Shown: piece after piece, positions 56,906 to 64,000 of the stretch
Layout of the letters: each line of letters opens with the position of its first letter
Position numbering within the stretch: the stretch's first letter is position 1
Source of the DNA: Pseudonocardiales bacterium
Lineage (GTDB): Bacteria > Actinomycetota > Actinomycetes > Mycobacteriales > Pseudonocardiaceae
Direction of reading: 5' to 3'
Length of the DNA: 64,000 nucleotides
Assembly: GCA_019243635.1 (NCBI GenBank)
Contig: JAFAUB010000152.1
Span: 30,647 to 94,646 of the forward strand
Translations under genes and position numbers: made by a program
Notes under the pieces: model-generated
Databases searched by the model: none
The model's input: only the letters and a program-made list of their open reading frames with translations
Told to the model about the DNA's origin: nothing

Positions 56906-58905
56906 CACGTGTCGAATATCCGTTTCCAGCCGGCGCGACCGGTGAGCTCCGGCGCGGCGTCGCGGTAGAGCTTGCGCAGCCGGGGGAACTCCCGGGAGAG
57001 TTCCCGGTGTAGCGCCACCGAGCGGGCGAGCATCGAGCGGAACACCTGGGGGTCCCGCTTGCGATAGGTGACGCCGCGGCCGTCCGCTGTGGAGACGGTC
57101 ACGCCGTCCAGCCCGGAGAGCACGAACCATCGGGCATCATGGCGGGCCAGCGACAGCTGCGGCTGGTGACAGGTCCGGGTGTCGACCGGGCGCAGCTGAT
57201 GCACCAGGCGCTTGAGCAGGGTCGCGCCGATGGTGACCGGGTTGGTGGGCGGGGTCAGCATGCGCTGCACGTCGAGCTGCCCGCCTGCGGGCAGCGGGAG
57301 CTCTTGGGAGTCCACCACCTGCCCATCGGTGAACTCCGCGCAACGGGCCCGAACCTCACCCAGCGCCGTGGGTAGCTTGTCGACCAGCGCCCGCGGTCCG
57401 GCCAGAAAGTCCCGGATCGCCATCTCCTGCAGCGCCAGCGTGGAGTACTCCATCGCCAGCGCGTGCCTGAGGGCGTGTTTGAGGCTGTCCGCGAGCATCG
57501 CCGTGGGCCGGGCGCCGGTGCCGTGCAGCGCCGCGCCGACCAGCCGGTTACGCAGGTGAAAGTACGCTTGCCAGTCAGTGGCGTCGTCCTTGTCGGCGAA
57601 GGACATGTGCCAGATCGCTACGCCGGGCACCGTCGCGGTGGGGTAGCCCGCCTTGCGGGCGCGCAGCCCGTACTCGACGTCGTCCCACTTGATGAACAGC
57701 GGTAGCGGCAACCCGATGTCCTCGGCGACGACGCGGGGGATGAGGCACATCCACCACGCGTTGTAGTCGACGTCGGCGCGCCGGTGCATCCATGCGGTCT
57801 GGCGCAGCGGCTGCTGGGCGAAGTCGTGGTCGTACTCGGTGCCCGGCGCCTTGTTCCAGCGCATCCGGTGCCGGTCGACGATCTCTCCCCAGGCGTGCAG
57901 CCGGGAGCGGGACTGGGCCTGCAGCATCTGCCCGCCGACCAGCATCGGACGGCGCGCGAAGCGGGAGAACGCCACGGCGCGCAGGATCGAGTCGGGCTCC
58001 AGGACGATGTCGTCGTCCATGTAGAGGATCTGCTCGCAGTCGGTGTTCTCCAGCGCCTCGTACATGACGCGCGCGTAACCACCGGAGCCGCCGATGTTGG
58101 GCTGGTCGATGATCCGCAGGCGGTCGCCCAGCGCGGCCCGCGCCGCCGGGAAACCGTCCTGCTCGCGGACCTTGTCGACGCCCTGGTCAGGGATCACCAC
58201 CGCGGTCACGATGGAGCGGAGCACCTCGTCCTCCCCGATCGCGCGCAGGGTCGCCACGCAGTCGGTGGGGCGGTTGAACGTCGGCATCCCGATGGTCACC
58301 GCCGCGCGCCCGGGCGCGGCGACCGGCGCGTGCCAGCCGCCGGAGTGCACGACCAGCTCCGAGTCCTCGGTGCTGAGGTCGAACCAGTACCAGCCACCGT
58401 CCTCGAACGGAGTCAGGTCCAGCTCGATATCCAGCTCTCGACGACCCTCGACCAGCTCGCCGTGCACGTGGACCTGGCCGGCGTCCGCCTTGGAGCGGTA
58501 GACGTCGACCCGACCGGCGCCCTCGACGTCCAGCCGCAGCCGCAGGGTGCGCAGCGCGGTCCAACGCCGCCAGTAGCCGGCGGGGAAGGCGTTGAAGTAC
58601 GCCGCGAAGGACACCTCAGTGCGCTCGGGCACCACCATGCTGGTGCGGGACAGGGCGCGCACCCGCGCGGCGTTGGGGCCGGCGACGGTGACCTCGATAT
58701 CGACGTCTCGCGGGTCGGTCACCACGCCGCCCGGGGCGGGCCACACCCGCCGGGTGGTGGCCCACCGCTCGTCGACGTACAGCGCGCGGACGGCGACCGG
58801 GTCGGCCCGGCGAGGCAGGATCACCCGCTGCAGCAGCGTCGACAACGGCTCGACAGGCGTGCTGGTGACTGACCTCTCCGGGCTCCGGACAGTGCTGCTC
58901 GGCAT
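56905..58905 (-). CDS. glfT2: Galactofuranosyltransferase GlfT2
   Basis: 666 residues, bifunctional UDP-galactofuranose transferase that builds the galactan chain. The GT2 domain starts near residue 200 with IGMPTFNRPTDC, and the catalytic DDD triad is at 297-299 (MDDDIVLEPDS), with the WDDVEYG motif later. An N-terminal beta-sandwich and C-terminal helical domain are as in the mycobacterial enzyme. ATG 58905; gap of 111 bp to a second glfT2-like gene. Confidence 0.94.
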   Translation of the reverse strand: MPSSTVRSPERSVTSTPVEPLSTLLQRVILPRRADPVAVRALYVDERWATTRRVWPAPGGVVTDPRDVDIEVTVAGPNAARVRALSRTSMVVPERTEVSFAAYFNAFPAGYWRRWTALRTLRLRLDVEGAGRVDVYRSKADAGQVHVHGELVEGRRELDIELDLTPFEDGGWYWFDLSTEDSELVVHSGGWHAPVAAPGRAAVTIGMPTFNRPTDCVATLRAIGEDEVLRSIVTAVVIPDQGVDKVREQDGFPAARAALGDRLRIIDQPNIGGSGGYARVMYEALENTDCEQILYMDDDIVLEPDSILRAVAFSRFARRPMLVGGQMLQAQSRSRLHAWGEIVDRHRMRWNKAPGTEYDHDFAQQPLRQTAWMHRRADVDYNAWWMCLIPRVVAEDIGLPLPLFIKWDDVEYGLRARKAGYPTATVPGVAIWHMSFADKDDATDWQAYFHLRNRLVGAALHGTGARPTAMLADSLKHALRHALAMEYSTLALQEMAIRDFLAGPRALVDKLPTALGEVRARCAEFTDGQVVDSQELPLPAGGQLDVQRMLTPPTNPVTIGATLLKRLVHQLRPVDTRTCHQPQLSLARHDARWFVLSGLDGVTVSTADGRGVTYRKRDPQVFRSMLARSVALHRELSREFPRLRKLYRDAAPELTGRAGWKRIFDT

Positions 58906-59016
58906 GGACTCCTCAGTCCTGGCGGGGTAGCGCGGGCTCAGCGTGGCGTCGCCAGAGGGTAGTCCTCGGCAGTGGCGCACGGCTGGCCGGCCACCCCTCC
59001 ACGACGGACCCGCAGC

Positions 59017-61140
59017 TCACCGAACGTCGTGCCGACCCTCGTCGAACATCCGTTCCCAGGACTGCACTGAGGTCAGCGTGGGGACCGCCGCTCGGTAGCC
59101 CTGCGCGGTGAGGTCCCACTCCTGGACCAGCCGCCGGTAGAGCGCGATCGTGCGGGCCAGCAGGGCGCGGAACTGCCGAGGATCCCGTTTGCGGAAGGCG
59201 ACACCACTGCCGTCGGCATTGGAGACCGTGGCCGAGTCCACCATGCCGAGCAGGAACCACCGGGCGTTGCGTGCGGGCACGTTGATCTGAGGGCGCTCGC
59301 GGGTCTGAGGTTGCGGTGAACGCAGGTGACGGGAGACCGTGGACAGCGCGCGCTTGGCGATGGCGACCGGATGCACCGGTGGGTCGAGCAGGGCCTCGAT
59401 GCGTACCGGGTCGAACAACGGCATCGGGAGCTGCTGAGCGGAGGAGAAAATCCGGGCGTCGTCGTACCCCTCGCGCAGTCTCCGGACGGCGGGCAGCGCG
59501 TCGCGCAACGAGGCGAACAAGGCCTCCGGCCCGTCAAGGAAGTCCTCGATCGACTTGTGGTGCAGCGCGACGGTCGAGTACTCCATCGCCATCAGGTGCT
59601 TGAAAGTGTTCCGAAAACCATCGTGCACGATCGCTCGACGGACGTCGTACGGGCTGTGCAACGCCAGGGTGATCAGCCTGTTCCGCAGGTGGAAGTACGC
59701 CGTCCAGTCGGTCGCGTCGTCCTTGTCGGTCCACGGCATGTGCCAGATCGCCGAGCCTGGCAGGGTGACGGTCGGAAAGCCGCATTCACCGGCCCGCAAC
59801 GCGTACTCCGCGTCGTCCCACTTGATGAACAGCGGCAGTGGCAGGCCGGTGCGTTCCAGGACCTCACGAGGGAAAAGACACATCCACCAGCCGTTGTAGG
59901 TGGAATGGATACGGGCGTGCAGCAGGCTCTGCTCGCGCAACGACAGCTTGGCGAAATCGTGCTGGTAGACCGACCCGGGTGCGGGGCGCCAGAAACTGGT
60001 CCGCAGGTCCACGATCTCGCCCATGGCGTGCAGCTGGCTGCGGACCTGGAGATTCAACATCTGCGCGCCGACGATGACCGGCGATGACGTCGCGCTGGCG
60101 AAGGCCTGTGCGCGCAGCACGCTGTCCGGCTCCAGCCGGACGTCATCGTCCATCAGCATCACGTGCTCGACGCCGTCCGTGCGCAGCGCCTCGAGCATGC
60201 CCCGGGTGAACCCGCCCGAGCCACCGAGGTTCTCCTGGTCGATCACCACCAGCCGGTCCCCGAGACGGGCGGCGACATCGGCGAACCGCTGATGGTCGCG
60301 CACCGTGACACTGCCCTGGTCGACCACGAAGACCTTCGCCACGACGTCGAGCACCGCGGGGTCCTCGGCCAGCGCGGCCAGCGCGGTGACGCAGTCCGCC
60401 GGACGGTTGAAGGTCGTGATCGCCACCGCCAGCGGGCGCGCCGGCAGCGGCTCGTCGACGATCCACGCGGCATCGGTGATGGTCAGCGACTCACGCTCGG
60501 TGGCGACGTCGAACCAGACCCACCCACCATCCTCGAACGGCGCGAGCGACTCCCGGAACTCCAGCTGCACGGGGTCGTCCTTCGATCCATCGCCCGTGTC
60601 GAGCTGGTTACCGTCGAGTTGTTTACCCTCCAGATGCACGATGTCGCCGTTGGACTTGGAGCGGTAGAGGTCCACCCGCCCGGAGCCCCGCGCGGTAAGC
60701 CGCAGCGCCACCTCCTCCACCCGGGTCCAGCGCTTCCAGTAGCTGGCCGGGAAGGCGTTGAAGTAGGTGGCGAAGGAGAGCTGGCAGGCGGGCGGCAGGG
60801 TCACCGTCGACCGGGACACGACGTGGGCGGTGCGCCCGTGCACGGTCTCGGGTTCGTCGAGGTACAGCGGGCGTACCTCCGGGGGGTCGTCCGCGCGGGG
60901 CATCACCACGCGGTGCAGGACACGCCTCGGCGCGACCGCGTCGGCGGTGGGACCGACCTGCAGCGAGCTGACGTCTGACAGTTTGCTGTCCGCCGCGTTG
61001 TTACGCGCCGCTTCCGCGCGGGCGGCCCGCTCGATCGCCGTCGGGGCATCGGCCTTGCCCGGGGCCTGAGCGGTGCGGGGCGGGCCGGTGCCCGCATCCG
61101 CGGTCGGTACCCGCAGACCGGCCGCTTCTTTCGTCGTCAC
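59017..61140 (-). CDS. Second GlfT2-like galactofuranosyltransferase
   Basis: 707 residues. It shares the overall architecture of the first copy, with ITTFNRPADC (about 241-250), the DDD triad at 331-333 (MDDDVRLEPDS) and WDDAEYALRAG. An extra basic N-terminal extension of about 70 residues distinguishes it. GTG 61140 has GGAAGGA upstream. Mycobacteria have a single glfT2 here, so this is a lineage duplication. All catalytic residues are kept, so it is probably active, perhaps on a different acceptor. Confidence 0.92.
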   Translation of the reverse strand: MTTKEAAGLRVPTADAGTGPPRTAQAPGKADAPTAIERAARAEAARNNAADSKLSDVSSLQVGPTADAVAPRRVLHRVVMPRADDPPEVRPLYLDEPETVHGRTAHVVSRSTVTLPPACQLSFATYFNAFPASYWKRWTRVEEVALRLTARGSGRVDLYRSKSNGDIVHLEGKQLDGNQLDTGDGSKDDPVQLEFRESLAPFEDGGWVWFDVATERESLTITDAAWIVDEPLPARPLAVAITTFNRPADCVTALAALAEDPAVLDVVAKVFVVDQGSVTVRDHQRFADVAARLGDRLVVIDQENLGGSGGFTRGMLEALRTDGVEHVMLMDDDVRLEPDSVLRAQAFASATSSPVIVGAQMLNLQVRSQLHAMGEIVDLRTSFWRPAPGSVYQHDFAKLSLREQSLLHARIHSTYNGWWMCLFPREVLERTGLPLPLFIKWDDAEYALRAGECGFPTVTLPGSAIWHMPWTDKDDATDWTAYFHLRNRLITLALHSPYDVRRAIVHDGFRNTFKHLMAMEYSTVALHHKSIEDFLDGPEALFASLRDALPAVRRLREGYDDARIFSSAQQLPMPLFDPVRIEALLDPPVHPVAIAKRALSTVSRHLRSPQPQTRERPQINVPARNARWFLLGMVDSATVSNADGSGVAFRKRDPRQFRALLARTIALYRRLVQEWDLTAQGYRAAVPTLTSVQSWERMFDEGRHDVR

Positions 61141-61317
61141 ATGATTCCTTCCCGCGTCGACCCGCCTTGCGCAGATCCTCCCAGATCGGGTGGACCGCGG
61201 CACACGGCGTCCCTTACTGACGCACTCCGGACCACGGTCGTTTCAGGACCGCGCGTAGCGCCTCTTCGCTTGCCGGTCCAGGGCCCGAACGCAACTGACA
61301 CAAACGAATGAAACGCG

Positions 61318-61327
61318 CGACTGCGCA
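61318..61327. repeat. Left target-site duplication of the IS remnant
   Basis: CGACTGCGCA directly before the left inverted repeat; the right copy at 62209-62218 differs at one position. Confidence 0.7.
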
Positions 61328-62208
61328 CAGGGCTCCGTCGTGTTTGATGTTGACCGTTTTGAGTGGTTTGGTGATGGGGTCGGGGTATCGGCTGGTGGTG
61401 TGGGGGAAGTGGCATCGGGCTTGTCGGAAGTTGGTTCACCCGGTGGGTCGGAACGCGGTGGTGAGGGTGTTGTGGATGGTCGCGGTGGTTGGGGGTGTGG
61501 TGTCGGTGCGGAGGGTGGAGGTGTCTTCGTGGGGGGTGGTGTCTCGGGTGCGGTGGGTCGTGTTCTGGATGGCGCCTCGGTGTCCGGGTGGGAGTCGGCT
61601 CGGGTCGGGGGCGTCGGTTTTGGTGGGGGTGAGGCTGCTCGGGCGGTGGGTGGCCTCTGGGGTGCGGTGCTGGTCGCTGAGGTCGCCGGCGTAGTGGATG
61701 GCCCGGGGCAGCGGGGCGGGGTGGGGGGTCGATGTCCGTCTGGGGGGTCGTGGTGGTGGGCAGGGTGCGTTCTGGGGTGTGGTGGTGGTCGCTGTGCTCG
61801 GTGGGCTCGTTTGCCGGCCGGGGATAGCGCTCGCTGTGCGGCGGTGGGGGGAGGTTGGTGGGCCTGGGTCGTGATGTCGTCGGCGTGGGTGACCTCGGCC
61901 GGGTGTTCCGCGGTGGCTCGCTGGGTGGGGCGTCGGCGGTGACCACGGTGGTGGCCGGGTGCGGTGCGGTCACCAGGGTGGTGAGCTCGGTGGTCTCGTT
62001 GCCCTGGTCCGGGATGCGGGGCTGCGTGATCACGATCGTGCCGTCGTGGGTGGCCGCTGCCGGCAGGTGCGGGTGGGCGTGCCCACCGCCGGTCGCGCCT
62101 GGGAGGGACTTGCCGTCGATGGCCACCGCAGGCAGCCGGCCGGCCTTGATACGGCGTGTCTGCCCAAACCGCTCAATGCGGTCATTTTCCAAACATGACG
62201 GAGCCCTG
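61328..62208 (-). mobile_element. Decayed ISAs1-family element
   Basis: Terminal inverted repeats CAGGGCTCCGTCGTGTTT (61328-61345) and its complement (62191-62208) differ at one base and are flanked by 10-bp near-identical target duplications. On the minus strand the 5' part encodes transposase pieces typical of ISAs1/DDE enzymes (LPAVAIDGKSL..., AAATHDGTIVITQ, then VVTAD). The frame is broken afterwards and the element is shorter than intact members, so it is an inactive remnant with an internal deletion. The interior has a strong strand bias. Confidence 0.78.
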
Positions 62209-62218
62209 CGACTGTGCA
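62209..62218. repeat. Right target-site duplication of the IS remnant
   Basis: CGACTGTGCA, matching the left copy at 9 of 10 positions. Confidence 0.7.
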
Positions 62219-62242
62219 CCCTCGCCTTGAAGCCCCGCTACC

Positions 62243-62305
62243 GGTTCATCACGGTTCATTCATCACGGTTCATTCATCACAGTTCAATCATCACGGTTCA
62301 ATCAC
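62243..62305. repeat. 14-bp minisatellite
   Basis: About four and a half units of GGTTCATTCATCAC with small variations, 25 bp after the IS remnant. Confidence 0.8.
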
Positions 62306-62846
62306 GAAAGTAACAATACGGTCACGGTCGTCGGTGTCGCGCGGGCATGGTCTCGATGAGACGGTCAGTGACGTACCGGCGACCTCCAGCGCGTCGGTGC
62401 CGGGTGCACCCGGAACCGGCGTCGGCCACGCACGGTCGAGCCTGGGTCCCGCCGGGCCAGGTACAGTCCGGAGCCGGGTCGCTCTCCTGGTGGGGCTGGC
62501 CTGGTGCACCATTCAAGGCTTCTCACCGGCCGTGATGCCACGCGCGTCCGCCCGCGGGACACGCGCCACCGCCGGCCCCACGATCCCGCCCCCGATGATC
62601 CCGCGCCCGATGATGATGTGCATCCGCACATTTATTCCGGTCACGAGGATTGAGCATGAGTTCTGTTCCGGACATAAAGGGCGGCGCGTACTCTCCGTGA
62701 CATAAGTAGCGCGAGTTGCGAAGAGTGAGCGTTCGTAGTACGACTAGACACGTGACGGCTTATCGCATGACCCGACTGCGTAACAGCATCGCGGTCGATC
62801 AGAACGATCTTCTGCTGGGGCGCGGATCTGCCGCAGGCGCCGTCAC

Positions 62847-62876
62847 GAGGTGAAGGCCGCTTCGGGGTTTCACCTC
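62847..62876. promoter_or_regulatory. Leader hairpin of the peptide gene
   Basis: GAGGTGAA (62847-62854) pairs with TTCACCTC (62869-62876). A second, imperfect stem surrounds AACATA at about 62906-62930. Both lie in the leader of the Gly/Tyr/His-rich peptide gene. Confidence 0.45.
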
Positions 62877-62950
62877 CCTCGGGCGGAAGAACGCATCCAG
62901 CGTCGCCCTAGGAAAACATATTCCTGGGACGCGAAGTCGGAGGAGGGGCT

Positions 62951-63148
62951 ATGAAGGTTGCGGAGATCTTCTCACTCGGCGGTGGCGGCTGTGGTTACGG
63001 CCACCACGTAGGCTATGGTCGCTACGGCTACGGCCACTACGGCTACGGCGGTTACGGGCGCGGCTACTACCACCGCAACTACTACCACGGTGGATATTAC
63101 CATGGCGGCTACGGTCATCATGGCGGCTTAATCAATATCCGCCTCTAG
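62951..63148 (+). CDS. Gly/Tyr/His-rich small peptide
   Basis: 65 residues, of which 22 are Gly, 14 Tyr and 8 His. An N-terminal MKVAEIFSLGGGGCG is followed by repeated YG, HYG and YYHGG units. There is one Cys (residue 14) and no membrane segment or signal peptide. A strong GGAGGAGG site precedes the ATG, and a hairpin follows, so it is a real gene. Possible roles include metal binding, a structural matrix or a modified peptide; none can be shown. Confidence 0.8.
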   Translation: MKVAEIFSLGGGGCGYGHHVGYGRYGYGHYGYGGYGRGYYHRNYYHGGYYHGGYGHHGGLINIRL

Positions 63149-63172
63149 CTGGTCAGGCACACCAGTCTCGAT

Positions 63173-63208
63173 GGTGCCCTCCCCCGGCGTCAGCCGGGGG
63201 AGGGCACC
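63173..63208. terminator. Bidirectional 16-bp hairpin terminator
   Basis: Arms 63173-63188 and 63193-63208 are perfect with a 4-nt loop. It lies between the peptide gene and the end of the convergent membrane gene, whose stop codon falls in the loop, so it can serve both. Confidence 0.75.
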
Positions 63209-63645
63209 GCATCCCCTCGTTTGATGAACAACAGGGCACCCGCAGAGATGATGCCGGCGGCTTCGGCGATGGCGCTGAGGGTCTTCTCCGGGTACCAGCT
63301 GGGTTCGTACATGTCCGGTAGCGGACCGAGCGCCCCGAGATCGACATAACGGTAGAGCAGCACCGCTCCCAGCGCGGTACCCGCGACCAACACCGCGAAG
63401 AGCGCCGCCGCCCCACGGCGGATCAGGAGCACCCCGAGCGCGGCGAGACCCGCAAGCACCGCCTCGACACGGAAGAGCATGCCCTGGCTGATCGCGGCGC
63501 TGTTCGCGTCGAAGCCGGCGGCGAGGTCGAGGTGGGCGTAGGCGTCATAGCCGAGCCCGATGAAGGCCGCCGACCGAGCGAGCAGCTCTCCGGCCGAGCG
63601 GCGCGGAGCCCGCCCCGATGGGTGACCGGGCGACGGTGGGCTCAC
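63190..63645 (-). CDS. Hypothetical 4-TM membrane protein
   Basis: 151 residues with membrane segments at about 25-45, 60-78, 80-98 and 125-143 and a motif YDAYAHLDLAAGFD in the first part. The GTG start overlaps the stop of a 29-residue peptide gene (GTGA). Downstream genes of a ferritin-like protein are often of this type, but function is unknown. Confidence 0.65.
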   Translation of the reverse strand: MSPPSPGHPSGRAPRRSAGELLARSAAFIGLGYDAYAHLDLAAGFDANSAAISQGMLFRVEAVLAGLAALGVLLIRRGAAALFAVLVAGTALGAVLLYRYVDLGALGPLPDMYEPSWYPEKTLSAIAEAAGIISAGALLFIKRGDAVPSPG

Positions 63646-63731
63646 TGGACGACCAGCCCCAGCACGGCGACCAGCACCGTGAGCAGGGTCGCGGCCGGAC
63701 CTCCTCGGACCGCGGTGGTGGGCGGGCTCAT
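63642..63731 (-). CDS. 29-residue membrane peptide
   Basis: From ATG 63731: a short polar start, then a hydrophobic helix (TLLTVLVAVLGLVVQ). The start overlaps the upstream stop as ATGA and its stop overlaps the next start as GTGA. This double coupling supports it as a real gene despite its size. Confidence 0.6.
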   Translation of the reverse strand: MSPPTTAVRGGPAATLLTVLVAVLGLVVQ

Positions 63732-64000
63732 GGGGGGATCATGCCACCGTCAGGTCGTCGGGCTTGAGGGAGCCGGTGGAGCAACGCCTGCACCGCCAGC
63801 AGGATCGCCCGATGCTGCGACTCCACACCGGCGAACAGCTGCCGCAGCTCCGCCGTGGACACCACCCCCACGTCCTTGACATAGGTCTGCGTCGCCACAT
63901 CCTCCAGCGAGATCGCCAACCCCACCACATCCACCGGACCCGTGATCGTGGGCACCTTCGCCCGCACCATTGGCGCGTACCTGGGATCCGGACCGGTCTG
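63728..64000 (-). CDS. Ferritin-like domain protein (partial)
   Basis: At least 90 codons, open to the window end, so the N-terminus is missing. The visible part (VDVVGLAISLEDVATQTYVKDVG...LFAGVESQHRAILLAVQALL) has the E...ExxH helix pair of ferritin-like proteins. In-frame ATG 63970 is unlikely to be the true start because the frame continues upstream. It is coupled (ATGA) to the 29-residue peptide. Confidence 0.6.
   Translation of the reverse strand, partial: QTGPDPRYAPMVRAKVPTITGPVDVVGLAISLEDVATQTYVKDVGVVSTAELRQLFAGVESQHRAILLAVQALLHRLPQARRPDGGMIPP

Larger units (their letters stand above)
61141..62950. other. Gene-poor stretch holding a decayed IS element
   Basis: 1.8 kb without an intact gene. 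It contains the 881-bp ISAs1-type remnant, a 14-bp minisatellite and the leader of the Gly/Tyr/His-rich peptide gene. The plus strand of 61350-61960 is very G- and T-rich. Confidence 0.6.

Noticed and set aside
61340..61942. Long G-rich open frame on the plus strand over the IS remnant
   Set aside because: It is antisense to the transposase remnant, low-complexity and follows from the strong base skew rather than coding selection.
62214..62705. Open frame of about 160 codons beside the minisatellite
   Set aside because: The start lies in repeats, there is no ribosome site, and the sequence has no family-like pattern.
1..64000. CRISPR arrays, tRNA and rRNA genes
   Set aside because: No regularly spaced repeat array and no tRNA or rRNA-like sequence was recognised; the tandem repeats are all short minisatellites.

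Overview
The window is high-GC actinobacterial chromosome. An arabinogalactan block (Emb arabinosyltransferase, DprE1, DprE2, UbiA-type DPPR synthase, PAP2 phosphatase, GlfT2), together with CarD, Lsr2, an IdeR-like iron box and many XRE/DUF397 regulators, points to the Pseudonocardiales/Mycobacteriales side of the phylum. With only one Emb gene and no mycolate genes in view, a Pseudonocardiaceae-type organism is the best guess (inference).

Layout. 0.1-6.3 kb: UDP-glucose dehydrogenase, a TM0106-type RecB-like nuclease, an XRE/TPR regulator and small unknowns, then a gene-free stretch rich in hairpins. 6.3-13.5 kb: a PfpI/DJ-1 protein, regulator debris (XRE/DUF397), a membrane protein, a FhuF-like iron protein behind an IdeR box, and a run of F420 oxidoreductase, P450 and sugar transporter. 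13.5-21.4 kb: a seven-gene minus-strand operon with overlapping or nearly overlapping genes, glyA-sga-mcl-mtkA-mtkB-hprA-gckA. These are the enzymes that take glycine plus a C1 unit through serine, hydroxypyruvate and glycerate to 2-phosphoglycerate, and that activate and split malate to regenerate glyoxylate: most of the serine cycle of methylotrophs. 21.8-27.4 kb: two coupled ATP-grasp ligases, a duplicated gene fragment, a decayed graspetide-type maturation locus (intact methyltransferase, truncated and frameshifted ATP-grasp ligase) and an XRE regulator carrying a nonsense codon.

27.4-44.4 kb: conserved housekeeping synteny (radA, lpqE-like, carD, ispD, ispF, cysS, rlmB) interrupted between ispF and cysS. 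There, a flavoprotein/XRE pair is in decay, and an 8.9-kb island is bracketed by 181-bp direct repeats that copy the promoter and first 29 codons of cysS. The island carries a compact minus-strand run (a truncated paralogue, a dCTP-deaminase-fold protein, a HIT protein, an unknown protein, a cysteine desulfurase, a PPDK-like enzyme without its ATP-binding domain, a MazG-like pyrophosphohydrolase). Facing away from it are a LysR regulator and a fusion of an EEP nuclease with a methyltransferase resembling those associated with DNA phosphorothioation. This nucleotide/sulfur/DNA gene set is the best candidate here for an undescribed system.

44.5-49.4 kb: lsr2, two small membrane proteins, a LuxR-type regulator with an N-terminal HTH, and an XRE/DUF397 pair. 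49.9-61.1 kb: the cell-wall block, with two tandem GlfT2-like galactofuranosyltransferases. 61.3-62.2 kb: an 881-bp decayed ISAs1-type element with terminal inverted repeats and a target duplication. 62.9-64.0 kb: a 65-residue Gly/Tyr/His-rich peptide, then a coupled minus-strand set of ferritin-like protein (cut by the window end), a 29-residue membrane peptide and a 4-TM protein. Long perfect inverted repeats recur through the window, two of them inside coding sequence.
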